In this document: positions 43,904-52,342 of the stretch, one piece after another
Layout of the letters: every line of letters begins with the position of its first letter
Position numbering within the stretch: position 1 is the first letter of the stretch
DNA from: Verrucomicrobiales bacterium
GTDB lineage: Bacteria; Verrucomicrobiota; Verrucomicrobiia; Verrucomicrobiales; DEV007
DNA: 56,940 nucleotides
Direction of reading: 5' to 3'
NCBI GenBank assembly: GCA_002698785.1
Contig: PAAG01000040.1
Span: 1-56,940, forward strand
The notes under the pieces: generated by a model
What the model saw: only the letters and a program-made list of their open reading frames with translations
What the model was told of the DNA's origin: nothing
Databases searched by the model: none
Made by a program: the position numbers and the translations under genes

Positions 43904-44455
43904 ATGAAACGTTCACAGATTTTTCGAGTCTGCTCGCATGTGGGGGCCGCCGTTTTGGTGGTATCTCTGCTGACGCAATGCAAAACGACCGCTTCGTACA
44001 AGGACATCGAGTATGACCCGGGCAAGTTGAAGACGCCATCCGGGCATGGACTCGAAAAAAAGGACTACCCTTTCGATGACGACGGAAGCTATCGGAAAGA
44101 CTGGGTGAAGAATGACACAGGGGGGCGGACTCGATCTTCCTACAATTCTCCGGAACCTGCCACAGCCGTAGCCTCTGCTGAATCGGGATCTACTCCCTCT
44201 GCCTATCCGACCTATGCTCAGGCATCCGCAGAAAGAGAAGCTGGGAATACGGCTTCGATGGCGGTCCCGGCTTCGATGACTTCGTCCGAACCTCCGTCTG
44301 TATCGGTTTCGCCCACTCAATATCATAAGGTTGCAGTGGGTGACACTCTCTTTGCCCTCTCAAAAAGATACAATACGAGTGTGGAAGAACTGCAGAGAGT
44401 CAACGGACTTACCGACAATACCATTCATGTCGGGCAGAGCCTTCGGGTGCCTTGA
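43904..44455 (+). CDS. LysM-domain lipoprotein
   Basis: 183 aa from the ATG at 43904, which has GGGAG upstream; earlier Met at 43886 is weaker. The signal ends with a lipobox (VVSLLTQC), so the protein is probably lipid-anchored in the outer membrane. A Ser/Thr/Pro/Ala-rich linker (about 60-135) leads to a C-terminal LysM domain (about 139-183: YHKVAVGDTLFALSKRYN, VEELQRVNGL, and a closing VGQSLRVP). LysM binds peptidoglycan, so it likely bridges outer membrane and cell wall. Confidence 0.88.
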   Translation: MKRSQIFRVCSHVGAAVLVVSLLTQCKTTASYKDIEYDPGKLKTPSGHGLEKKDYPFDDDGSYRKDWVKNDTGGRTRSSYNSPEPATAVASAESGSTPSAYPTYAQASAEREAGNTASMAVPASMTSSEPPSVSVSPTQYHKVAVGDTLFALSKRYNTSVEELQRVNGLTDNTIHVGQSLRVP

Positions 44456-44546
44456 TGTCGCATAGAGTTGGCAGGTCTTAGAAAGATTACAGTTTTGTCA
44501 TCTTTTTGCCTTCTCAGCTGTTATTTTCGTACTCCACTATTGGGGT

Positions 44547-45593
44547 ATGCAGAAAATCCCTTTCATCGGACTGGTAGGCATTGCTGGTTTTTTTCTGATT
44601 GGAGAGTTATCTGCCCAGCGTCCTGGGCCACTACCGGGAGGGCCAGGGCAGCGACCTAGCGGGCGTCAAGCTCGACAGCATACGGAAACGGAATCACAGC
44701 CTCTCCGTCTTGTCCCTGCCAATCGAAATCCTCCCGTTGCGTCTGAGGTTTCAATAAAAGCTGATCAGCGTGGTGTAAGAATCGAGTCAAATAGCATCCC
44801 GGATCATAAAGTGGGGCGGTTTCCGAATTCAGGAAATCCCAATGAGATTCGAGACCAGAATTTCGATGTCGTTGTTCCCGCAAAGCCGGAAGAAGCCGGT
44901 CACATCACCTACATCAACGGAAGTCCCAATGGGGGAGGGCGGAGAGGGTTTCGTGTTTTTGGGATCACCCTCGATGGGGTCATGATGGAGCCGGGAACAG
45001 CAGAGTCGTGGATGGGTCAGATGGACGGTTGGAATTATGAAGCGCTCGGTGGAGCGATTGATCTTGGGCTTGATGCCAATTACGCCCATGTCCAGCCCGG
45101 CGGAACTTATCACTATCATGGATTGCCGATCGGTCTGATGAAACGCCTGGGATACAAAACCGGTGATCATTCCCCAATGATAGGATGGGCGGCCGACGGT
45201 TTCCCTATTTACGCAATGTATGGTTACAAAGACCCTCTGGATCCCAATTCGGGAATTGAGGAGCTGACGACCAGCTATCAATTGCGGAAAGGGAATCGCC
45301 CCGGCGGGACAACAAACCCCGGTGGTGAGTACGACGGGGCATTCGTCCAAGACTACGAATTTGTCGCCGGCTCTGGAACTCTTGATGAGTGCAACGGCAG
45401 GTTCTGCGTAACCCCGGAATTCCCAGATGGGACATACGCTTATTTTCTGTCCCGAGAATGGCCAGTGCTTCCGCGTGCTTTTCGAGGCACTCCGGTGGAA
45501 TTGAAGTTTGGAAATGAAATGGAAGGTTTCGAAAGGCCGGGACGAGGAAGACCGCCATTTCCACCTCCGGGAGGCGGGCCTCCTCCTCGATAA
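44547..45593 (+). CDS. Secreted YHYH-domain protein
   Basis: 348 aa. N-terminal hydrophobic segment (LVGIAGFFLIGELSA) acts as a signal peptide. A Pro/Gly/Arg/Gln-rich region follows, then the YHYH domain with the name-giving motif Y188-H-Y-H191 in GGTYHYHGLPIGLM and a later IGWAADGFPIYAMYGY. YHYH proteins are secreted proteins of unknown function in marine bacteria, possibly metal-binding through the paired Tyr/His. The C-terminus is Pro/Gly-rich and low-complexity. Ends 3 bp before the convergent SET gene stop. Confidence 0.88.
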   Translation: MQKIPFIGLVGIAGFFLIGELSAQRPGPLPGGPGQRPSGRQARQHTETESQPLRLVPANRNPPVASEVSIKADQRGVRIESNSIPDHKVGRFPNSGNPNEIRDQNFDVVVPAKPEEAGHITYINGSPNGGGRRGFRVFGITLDGVMMEPGTAESWMGQMDGWNYEALGGAIDLGLDANYAHVQPGGTYHYHGLPIGLMKRLGYKTGDHSPMIGWAADGFPIYAMYGYKDPLDPNSGIEELTTSYQLRKGNRPGGTTNPGGEYDGAFVQDYEFVAGSGTLDECNGRFCVTPEFPDGTYAYFLSREWPVLPRAFRGTPVELKFGNEMEGFERPGRGRPPFPPPGGGPPPR

Positions 45594-45596
45594 GTC

Positions 45597-46163
45597 TCAG
45601 GACTTTTTCTTCTTCTTTTTGTCTTTCTTCTTTCGCTTTTTCCAGCCCTCTTTTGCTGCGAGTTTCCGTTTGAGCTTTTTCCAGTAGTCTTCTCCGCAGA
45701 TGTAGCCTACGCACTTTTTCGATCCGCAATAGCAGGGGTGATCTTCGTAATTCTCCAAGTCGAAGCCGTAATTAAAAAACAGCTCCTCATCCTTTTCGAT
45801 GTCTCGCACTGCGGAGATCCAGATCTTGTCCTCTTCGATAAAAGATTCGCAGTTCGGGTCACAGCTGTGATTGATAAGTCGTGCTGAATTCTCGGGGACA
45901 TTTCCGTCTACGTCCCAATCGTCATCAAGAGTGAAGATGTAAACGGCGGCATCTCCCGTCTCTTTCGCCCGGTCAAATTGCGCCCAGCCGCGATCATTGG
46001 ATTCGTCCTTGTCGATGCGTTCGCCTTTGTATTCGATGATGTAAGTGCCCGCAGGAATCTTCTTTTTCGCGAACATCCCGCGACCGTGTATGCCGGACTT
46101 TCTGACTTCGGCCCACTTGGAGTCACATTTTTCTCCGGGTAGCAGCGCACTCTTTTTACTCAT
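45597..46163 (-). CDS. SET-domain protein (bacterial lysine methyltransferase-like)
   Basis: 188 aa, no signal peptide. SET hallmarks: HGRGMFAKKKIPAGTYIIEYKG at the start (about 25-46; HGRGMFAKKKIPAG then TYIIEYKG), LINHSCDPNC near 97-106 with the SAM-binding Asn-His, ELFFNYGFD with the catalytic Tyr near 130, and a post-SET CYCGSKKC near 144-151. The last 25 residues are almost pure Lys. The first gene of this strand unit is the DsbD-alpha gene, which it overlaps by 8 bp. Bacterial SET proteins are found in chlamydiae and verrucomicrobia and can methylate proteins with Lys-rich tails; its own tail could be an automethylation site. Substrate unknown. Confidence 0.88.
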   Translation of the reverse strand: MSKKSALLPGEKCDSKWAEVRKSGIHGRGMFAKKKIPAGTYIIEYKGERIDKDESNDRGWAQFDRAKETGDAAVYIFTLDDDWDVDGNVPENSARLINHSCDPNCESFIEEDKIWISAVRDIEKDEELFFNYGFDLENYEDHPCYCGSKKCVGYICGEDYWKKLKRKLAAKEGWKKRKKKDKKKKKKS

Positions 46164-47055
46164 TGGAAAAGGTTCCTTCGGGCCAGGGGACTGAGATTTC
46201 TACCCATTTCGAGTCGATTCCAGGCCAACCCTTGGAAGAGTATAGAAGGCCGGAAATCGCGTCAGGATTTTTTGGGGCAAAATCGGGTCGAACCATTGTT
46301 TGTTTCAGATCGAAACTGTTGAGGTTTCCGGTGAGAATGGTCTGCTGAGGTTCGTCGGAATCCACCTGCAGATCGTCGCAAAAAAAATGGAACTCTCCGT
46401 CCCGCGTATCTACTTTAGGTCCATCAAATGTAACTCGAAGAGTGATGTTAGTGCCTTTGAGCGATACGCCGACAGTCCAGTCTTCCGGTGCTTGAGGAGG
46501 AATGGATGCCAGAACCTTCTCGAACATTTTCTTAATGCGGACGTCGGGGCCAACTGGTTCGCCAGATCGATTCACAGGGATCGAAAGTGAAAAATCCTGC
46601 ATGCCCGGATGGCAGGAAGTAGCGCAGGCCATCCATGCGCATTTCACTTTCAAATCGATTGTCTCGCCTGCGATCGTATCAGGCACTACGATTTTTGTGA
46701 GGAGGCATGTCTCTGTTTCGTACCCGTTCGCAGCGATGCCTGCCATGTCCGTTACTTTCGGTGGAGGCCAAAGTATGTTACCTGCCTCGAAACCGTCGGG
46801 AAGATTCCACTCAAGTAAGGTAGCGACTCCCACAATCCCGGGGCCTCTCCAGTAGGTGTGAAATCCGGGTTCATGGTCGAGAACAAGACCAACGTAGAAG
46901 TCTTCGCCGGGAACGACGGCGTTTGCTGCGGTAACAAGCTGGATTCGACTGAGCCCTTCAGCAGTCTCAAGTTTTGATTCGAGCGCACGCGTTTGTGAGG
47001 CTAACAAAGCCCCAAGAGTGAGTGCTGCAGATATCTGTGCAATCGCTTTCAACAA
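46156..47055 (-). CDS. Periplasmic DsbD-alpha-like domain protein
   Basis: 299 aa with a signal peptide (AALTLGALLASQTRA). The rest matches the DsbD N-terminal (alpha) domain: VPGEDFYVGLVLDHEPGFHTYW, ILWPPPK, and KCAWMACATSCHPG with Cys residues at the positions of the alpha-domain pair. In DsbD this domain hands electrons from the membrane part to periplasmic DsbC/CcmG. Here it stands alone without the membrane beta domain, so it would need a partner elsewhere. It is upstream of and overlaps the SET gene. Confidence 0.83.
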   Translation of the reverse strand: MLKAIAQISAALTLGALLASQTRALESKLETAEGLSRIQLVTAANAVVPGEDFYVGLVLDHEPGFHTYWRGPGIVGVATLLEWNLPDGFEAGNILWPPPKVTDMAGIAANGYETETCLLTKIVVPDTIAGETIDLKVKCAWMACATSCHPGMQDFSLSIPVNRSGEPVGPDVRIKKMFEKVLASIPPQAPEDWTVGVSLKGTNITLRVTFDGPKVDTRDGEFHFFCDDLQVDSDEPQQTILTGNLNSFDLKQTMVRPDFAPKNPDAISGLLYSSKGWPGIDSKWVEISVPWPEGTFSNE

Positions 47056-47127
47056 CGTGAAATCTTGCCGCGACCTCGGCCTGACTCAAATGCTTTTTCT
47101 ATTTGGGAAAAAGAAGATAGAGGGGCA

Positions 47128-50100
47128 TCAGCCACCAACTGCGGCTTCTTTCATCCCTTTTGCTTCGTCCGCTTTCGAGAATGTGACTCCCACGGTCTTG
47201 GATACCCCAAACTCTTCCATCGACACGCCATACATGACATCGGCACGAGACATTGTCCGCTTACTGTGTGTCACGATCACGAACTGGCTTCCACCAATGA
47301 ATCGGTCGAGAACACGAATGAAGCGTGTGATGTTGGCCTCGTCGAGCGGTGCATCCAACTCGTCGAGAACGCAGAAGGGAGAGGGCTTCACCATGTAGAT
47401 TCCAAAGAGAAGCGCAACGGCCGTCATGGATCTCTCTCCACCGGAAAGAAGACTGATGGACTGGAGTTTCTTGCCTGGAGGCTTGGCGATGATGTCGATG
47501 CCGCACTCAAGTGGGTCTCCATCATCGAGAAGAATCAGGTCGGCTTTCGCTTTCTCTCCGAAGAGTTCCTTGAACATGTCGCGGAAGTTTTTTCGGATGT
47601 TCTCGAATGTTTCAGAGAACATTTTGCGTGTGTCCCGGTTGATGCGAGCGATCATTCGCAAGAGCTCTTCTTTTGAATTCTCAAGGTCTTCCAACTGCTG
47701 GACATTGAAGCGGTAGTGCTCTTCCAGCTCATCGAACTCTTCGATAGCATCGATGTTCACCGGACCCATGGAATCGAGTTTGGTGCGCAGTTGCGTAACC
47801 ACTTCTTCTACAAATTCCCAGTCCGGTTCGGCGGGGTCTTCGAGCACAGTTTCGCCTTCCTCAGCAGTCTCGGTTTCGTCTGATTCTGCGGACTCGGTGT
47901 TTGACGGCTCTTTTTTCTGTGACCGACCTGCTCCTTTCTTCCGTTCTTCGATCGCCATCAACAGAGCATGGCTATCAGGCTCGAAAAATTCGAGTTCTGT
48001 CCGGTATCGGTCACGGCACGTGCGCTCGATGCTTTCGAGTTTCAGATCGAGTTGGGCGGATTTGACCTCTTCTTTGCCTCGTTGATCGGCGACTGATTGC
48101 ACCTCACGACGCTTTGTAGTGAGCTCGGTTTCTCCTTCTTCAATCTTGGCAGAGTAATTGTTCCGCTCGATCTGGATCGTTTCCTGTTCTGTTTTGCCAG
48201 AGGAGGCTTCTTCCTCCCAATGGAAAATCTTTTCCTGCAATTCCGCAGTTTCTTCCGCTGATCGATCGATGCGCTCACGATAGCTGGTTATTTCCTGGTG
48301 GCGGCGTTCGAGAAGTTCTTCGAGTTCCTTGAGACGCGCGATCATTGGAGCGCGCTGCTCTTCAATGTTCTGCCGAGTTCCCTGTTCGACGGCGAGATTG
48401 GTTCGAGCTTTGGTGACGAGTTCGGTCAACTCTTCTTCGCGGATGCGTGCAGCAGTCAGCTCTTCATTTGCGGATTCGGTCTCTCCATCGAGTTCCTCGG
48501 TTCGTGCCGTCTTCTCGGCGTGTTCGCCGCGATTTCGGTCGAGAATCTCAGATATTTTCTGCTGTCGCTCTTCGACTTCGCGGCGTTCCCATTCCAGGCT
48601 TTCCCGTTTGTTACCGAGCTGGTTCAGGTCTCGCTCGATCAGGGCGAGTTTTCCTTCGAGGGTAGAAGAAGCCACTTTCTTCTGTTGAAGACGTTCGCGC
48701 GCCTGGGAAAGAGCATCTTCCAACTGGTCGACTCGCTCATTCAGGTTGTCCCTGCGTTCCTGGCGTGTAGCGACCTCGGTCTTGAGTGCTTCCGCTACTT
48801 TCCCGAGTTCGCGGATCTCGGTCTGCATTTTGAGCACAGATACGGATTCTTCACCAGTTTGGCCGCCGTGAACGATTCCTTCTCGCGTGACGAATTCGCC
48901 AGCCAGTGTGGCGAGGGCTACATCAGGTCGCTTCTCTCGGAGGCGCATGGCCGTGTTAAGGTCCTCAACGATAAGGACACCCTCCAGCAAACGTGCAATG
49001 AGTGGCTGAACCTCCTCGTCGACTTTGACTTTTTCATTCGCCCATGAAATAGAACCCAGCGGCGCCCGGTCACGCTTCGATGATTTTTCGCGATTCAGAT
49101 GACCCTCTGCAATGAGCGAGGCTTCACCGACTTTGTTCTCACGGAGGTGTGTGAGGATCTCCTCCGCGATTGCTACATCGGAGACCACTACCGCCTGCAG
49201 AGTTCTTCCTAACGCAGCTTCGATCGCCTCTGCGTATTTAGAATCGACTTCGATGTAATTGCTGAGTGGCTTTCGAATTTTCTCACCGAAATGGTCGGGG
49301 TTATCCAGACCTTTCATGACAGCCTGAGTACCGGCAGCAAATCCTTCACCGTCTGCGAGCAATTGTTGCAACACCTCCAGGCGAGAACGCTTTTCCGCGT
49401 GGAGCTTGTGGAGGGAAGAAAGGCTCTCCTGCATCTCCATCGCAGCCCGCTTGGCTTGATGGTATTTTTGATCCATCTCCGCCAGTGTCTCTTCGAACTC
49501 TTCGATGGATGTCTGGTGGACGGAAATGCGATCCTTCAGGTCGCTTTTGTCAGAACCACGCTCACCTTCGTCCTTTCGCAGGCGTTCAATCTCGTCATCG
49601 AGTTGACGCATGCGTTGGGCGTCAGATTCGGACTGTCCGACGTTGGTTTCGATGGTGGCGTCGAGGCTTGCGAGCCGGCTCTTCAATTGGCTCCGTTCGG
49701 CTTCCAGGTCGCGGATACGCTGGTTGGCCTGTTCCCGGTTTGCACGCGCCTCACGAGTGGATTCTTCTAACTCGGCGACTTTCGCCTTTTCTTCTTCGAT
49801 GCGTCCTTCCACTTCGGAAAGCTGACGGTCTGATGACTCAATGTCCTGGACCTGTCTTTCCCGCTTCTCTCCGGTTTGGACAATGTCTTCTTCGTTTTTC
49901 CGGATCAGAACTGTTAACTCGTGGGTTCTTTCGCCGTTGAATTCGATACGGTTGTTGGCCGAACTGATCTCGTTATCCAGGCGCGCCAATGACTGCTGGA
50001 GTTCGGTAAGGCGATTCTCGATTTCCTGGTATTCAACTCGGGCTGCTGCCATGGCGGCCTGACGTTTCTCAATTGCATCTTCCAGCTCATCTTGTTTGAG

Positions 50101-50856
50101 CCGGAGATTGCGAATGGACGTGCTCAATTCCGATTTTTCGGCTCTTAGCTCACGCCATTGCTTGTGGCTGAGGTGAAGTTCCAGAGTCTTAACGTCATCA
50201 AAAAGCGATTGGAACCGCTTTGCTTTGGACGCCTGGCGTGAAAGTGAACGAATCTGCCTTTCATTCTCAGCGATGACGTCCCGAATACGAATCAAGTTCG
50301 CTTCGGTATAATCGAGTTTCCTGAGCGCTTCCTTTTTCTGACTCTTGTATTTGGTGATTCCTGCAGCCTCTTCAAAGACGGCTCTTCGGTCTTCTGGTTT
50401 GGAGCTGAGGAGCATGTCGATTTTGCCCTGCTCCATGATGGAGTAGCTAGTCCGGCCAATGCCGGTGTCCATTAGGAGGTTGTGGATATCCTTCAGGCGG
50501 CAGGGCTGCTTGTTGATGAGGTATTCGCCTTTCCCGTCCCGGAAAACGCGACGGCCCAGAGAGACCTCATCATACTCGGTGTCGAGAATACCTTCACAAC
50601 CCGACAAGGTGAGTGTGACCTCGGCCATGCCGAGAGGGGATCGGCGATCAGTTCCGTTGAAAATGACGTCAGCCATTTCGCCCCCACGGAGAGCTTTTGC
50701 TGAAGTTTCACCAAGTACCCAACGCATCGAGTCGACAATATTCGACTTTCCACAACCGTTGGGACCGACGATGCCGGTCACTCCTTCGTGGAATTCGAGT
50801 TTTGTCTTATCGGCAAAAGATTTGAAACCGTGGATTTCCAGAGATTTCAGGCGCAT
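47128..50856 (-). CDS. smc: SMC chromosome segregation ATPase
   Basis: 1242 aa from the ATG at 50856, where HGFKSFADKTKLEF begins; an earlier in-frame Met adds ten residues. N-terminal ATP-binding half with Walker A GPNGCGKS (31-38), long coiled coil with alternating heptads, a hinge around 520-650 (GVLIVEDLNTAM region), second coil, and the C-terminal half with signature LLSGGERSMTAVALLF (about 1130) and Walker B FCVLDELDAPLD. It organises and segregates the chromosome with ScpA/ScpB, which are not in the window. Slightly longer than many bacterial SMCs because of an acidic insertion (about 975-1005). Confidence 0.95.
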   Translation of the reverse strand: MRLKSLEIHGFKSFADKTKLEFHEGVTGIVGPNGCGKSNIVDSMRWVLGETSAKALRGGEMADVIFNGTDRRSPLGMAEVTLTLSGCEGILDTEYDEVSLGRRVFRDGKGEYLINKQPCRLKDIHNLLMDTGIGRTSYSIMEQGKIDMLLSSKPEDRRAVFEEAAGITKYKSQKKEALRKLDYTEANLIRIRDVIAENERQIRSLSRQASKAKRFQSLFDDVKTLELHLSHKQWRELRAEKSELSTSIRNLRLKQDELEDAIEKRQAAMAAARVEYQEIENRLTELQQSLARLDNEISSANNRIEFNGERTHELTVLIRKNEEDIVQTGEKRERQVQDIESSDRQLSEVEGRIEEEKAKVAELEESTREARANREQANQRIRDLEAERSQLKSRLASLDATIETNVGQSESDAQRMRQLDDEIERLRKDEGERGSDKSDLKDRISVHQTSIEEFEETLAEMDQKYHQAKRAAMEMQESLSSLHKLHAEKRSRLEVLQQLLADGEGFAAGTQAVMKGLDNPDHFGEKIRKPLSNYIEVDSKYAEAIEAALGRTLQAVVVSDVAIAEEILTHLRENKVGEASLIAEGHLNREKSSKRDRAPLGSISWANEKVKVDEEVQPLIARLLEGVLIVEDLNTAMRLREKRPDVALATLAGEFVTREGIVHGGQTGEESVSVLKMQTEIRELGKVAEALKTEVATRQERRDNLNERVDQLEDALSQARERLQQKKVASSTLEGKLALIERDLNQLGNKRESLEWERREVEERQQKISEILDRNRGEHAEKTARTEELDGETESANEELTAARIREEELTELVTKARTNLAVEQGTRQNIEEQRAPMIARLKELEELLERRHQEITSYRERIDRSAEETAELQEKIFHWEEEASSGKTEQETIQIERNNYSAKIEEGETELTTKRREVQSVADQRGKEEVKSAQLDLKLESIERTCRDRYRTELEFFEPDSHALLMAIEERKKGAGRSQKKEPSNTESAESDETETAEEGETVLEDPAEPDWEFVEEVVTQLRTKLDSMGPVNIDAIEEFDELEEHYRFNVQQLEDLENSKEELLRMIARINRDTRKMFSETFENIRKNFRDMFKELFGEKAKADLILLDDGDPLECGIDIIAKPPGKKLQSISLLSGGERSMTAVALLFGIYMVKPSPFCVLDELDAPLDEANITRFIRVLDRFIGGSQFVIVTHSKRTMSRADVMYGVSMEEFGVSKTVGVTFSKADEAKGMKEAAVGG

Positions 50857-50936
50857 AGCGTGGAAGGTAAGTGGGAAAATTTGCAAGCGCTCTCAGAATT
50901 GAGATGGTTAATTCTCAATAGTGATAAACTTATCTT

Positions 50937-50942
50937 TATAAT
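50937..50942 (+). promoter_or_regulatory. Candidate -10 box (TATAAT) on the plus strand
   Basis: A consensus TATAAT. The -35 candidates 16-19 bp upstream (CTCAAT, TTCTCA) are poor. It could start the transcript that ends at the terminator at 51249-51300, giving about 345 nt. Weak evidence. Confidence 0.25.
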
Positions 50943-51149
50943 GTGGGCTTCCGTGGCTTTGTCGAGAGATTTCTTTGCAACTTTGAGAATGAATGAGGTC
51001 ATTCGTGAAGCGCTATTGCAGATATCAACCAAAAAAGCCGTGAAAATTCGCAAATTTGAGAGAATTTTTAAAATTAGAATGCAATAATGTAAAAAAATCT
51101 CATTTTTTTGTTGCGGCTCAATTGGTTATTGATACGTTAGGACAGGTTT

Positions 51150-51291
51150 TGAAATCTCGGTGAATCGTCACCCGAAAAAGGGTGTGCTCGTTGAGACTCA
51201 AGACAAAAAGCAGGCACCAAAAGTGCCGAAAATTTGTGCGGAACGGGGCGGCCCGGTGCAGCGGATGAAAGTCTGAGTGCCGGGCCGTTTT
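51150..51291 (+). ncRNA. Candidate structured small RNA ending in a terminator
   Basis: Within 140 bp the plus strand can fold into a chain of hairpins. GGTGA / TCACC (51159-51163, 51168-51172, loop ATCG) and CACCC / GGGTG (51169-51173, 51180-51184) share bases and are mutually exclusive, as in a switch. GGCAC / GTGCC follows (51213-51217, 51223-51227). An 11-pair terminator closes the series at 51249. No plus-strand gene lies upstream or immediately downstream. It could be a trans-acting small RNA or an attenuator. No match to a known RNA family could be made. Ends of the RNA are guesses apart from the terminator. Confidence 0.35.
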
Positions 51292-51300
51292 CTTTCATTT
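51249..51300 (+). terminator. Strong Rho-independent terminator
   Basis: Eleven base pairs (51249-51259 with 51277-51287; the core is CGGCCCGG / CCGGGCCG), a 17-nt loop, then TTTTCTTTCATTTTTT. The T-tract is on the plus strand only; on the minus strand the hairpin is followed by CCCCGTTCC. It therefore ends a plus-strand transcript although no plus-strand gene precedes it. Confidence 0.8.
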
Positions 51301-51762
51301 TTTAATCGAGGATTTGTAGGCTGAATCGATCTGCGAAGAGTCTTGCGGAGGAATTGGGAGCAGCAGGTGCAATTCGGATAAACTGCGGTAGAATTCGATC
51401 TGTGGACGTGAGGAGTCGATTCCGTGTTTTTTGATCATCTCGCCAATGGTTGGACCAATTTGATCAGTTTTGTCAGACCAGTCGAAAAGTTTTGCTCGGG
51501 CGCAGGGGCCACCTTCGACTTCGCGGATGGAGAACCCAAGGTTTATAAATTTTGCCTCTTCTGTTTCTTCATCAGGGACGAGGCCTGCGAAGTAGTCCAT
51601 TCCTTCGGTGGTCTCGTAGACGAGCCCGTAGAATTTGCGTCCCTGGAGAGTGTCCAGGTGAGACTCCAAAGCGCTGAACGCAACTTTGTTCCCATCGGGG
51701 AATACTTCTGATTTGCAGACGATCAGGCGGAGAGGGCGCTGCAGGATTATGGAGGAATTCAT
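51295..51762 (-). CDS. GyrI-like (effector-binding domain) protein
   Basis: 155 aa, no signal peptide. The core pattern of the AraC-effector/GyrI-like domain is visible: a paired beta-alpha fold with FYGLVYETTEGMDYFAGLV and, after a turn, AKLFDWSDKTDQIGPTIGEM followed by IEFYRSLSELHLLLPI (a final strand with a conserved Glu-like position). Such domains bind small molecules or DNA gyrase. The last six codons run into the terminator T-tract of the plus strand. Upstream at 51780-51811 is a hairpin in its leader. Confidence 0.65.
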   Translation of the reverse strand: MNSSIILQRPLRLIVCKSEVFPDGNKVAFSALESHLDTLQGRKFYGLVYETTEGMDYFAGLVPDEETEEAKFINLGFSIREVEGGPCARAKLFDWSDKTDQIGPTIGEMIKKHGIDSSRPQIEFYRSLSELHLLLPIPPQDSSQIDSAYKSSIKK

Positions 51763-52114
51763 GCTTGGGTGACGGTTCGCCCCTTCCCTTGAGAAAACGC
51801 CTTTGAAGGGGATACATTTCCCCAGTATGGGGGATAGAAAGCAGAAAAGCGACGCCAGTCTGTTCAGACCGACGCCGCTTTTAACCCCTCAACACAAATT
51901 CACACGCATAAAAGCGTTAGTGCGTTCGAAGCTTACCCAAATTGTGAAGACAAGTCAATATAAAAACTATAAAAACCATATTATCTGGTTATTGTTTGTG
52001 AAGCGCGGAATTCCGTCCTTTCTAATTGGCGGAAAAAGAGCCAAATTTGTTGCATAAGTGACGCGTTGCCGGCGTCTACTTCTGGAACTCAGAACTCTCC
52101 CTTGATTAACTACC
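51763..52114. other. 352-bp intergenic region with several hairpins
   Basis: No coding frame supported. Contains CCCCTTC / GAAGGGG (51780-51786, 51805-51811), a small CCCC-AGTA-TGGGG hairpin near 51822, and AAAAGCG / CGCTTTT (51845-51851, 51876-51882) enclosing GTCTG / CAGAC, which is terminator-like with an A-run before and T-run after. The right part is AT-rich and probably carries the promoter of the 52115 gene set. Confidence 0.45.
51845..51882. terminator. Bidirectional terminator-like hairpin
   Basis: Stem AAAAGCG / CGCTTTT with an inner GTCTG / CAGAC hairpin. It sits between two divergent genes, so it would end only leader or small RNA transcripts. Alternatively an operator-like element. 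Confidence 0.4.
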
Positions 52115-52339
52115 ATGAATAACGAATTCTCCATTCTTGCTCAGTTCCTTGAGAATTTGAGCCCAGAAGTGTCCGGAAGGAACGGCAGTTCCGTCGCTCT
52201 TTCCGATGACCAGATCGATCAGATCAAAAAATTTGCCGCTGGCGAGCTGTCAGCAGAACAGCGCGATGCCCTTTTGCCGGATATCCTTGAGAACGACAAA
52301 GCTCTTCACGAATTAGTCGAAGCTCTGCAGTCGAAGTAG
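52115..52339 (+). CDS. Small acidic anti-sigma-like protein
   Basis: 74 aa, no signal peptide. The second half reads as FAAGELSAEQRDALLPDILE followed by DKALHELVEALQ, the pattern of the N-terminal helices of ECF anti-sigma domains (y-x-x-G-E-L-s-x-e-E-r-x-x-x-E), but without the zinc-binding Cys/His and without a membrane helix. It could instead be a small adaptor or precursor peptide. It is followed after 3 bp by the GAF gene and is the first gene of a four-gene set. The start at 52115 has no clear ribosome binding site. Confidence 0.65.
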   Translation: MNNEFSILAQFLENLSPEVSGRNGSSVALSDDQIDQIKKFAAGELSAEQRDALLPDILENDKALHELVEALQSK

Positions 52340-52342
52340 TCG

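Larger units (their letters stand above)
50857..51294. other. 438-bp intergenic region between smc and the GyrI-like gene
   Basis: No open frame that looks coding. From about 50937 (TATAAT) to 51291 the plus strand holds a chain of hairpins ending in a strong Rho-independent terminator, so the region may encode a plus-strand small RNA. The promoter of smc must lie in the left 80 bp on the minus strand; it was not pinned down. Confidence 0.5.

Noticed and set aside
51261-51290. GCGGATGAAAGTCTGAG resembles the RNase P RNA core (GAGGAAAGUCCGGGC)
   Set aside because: RNase P RNA would need about 300 more nucleotides downstream; instead a terminator T-tract follows at once and a coding gene lies there.
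50948-51291. tmRNA between the TATAAT box and the terminator
   Set aside because: Length would fit, but no tRNA-like 3' end (GGTTCGA) or recognisable tag frame is present.
52115-52339. Pairing of the anti-sigma-like small protein with the ECF sigma factor at 33674
   Set aside because: The genes are 18 kb apart with no shared motif or operon link.
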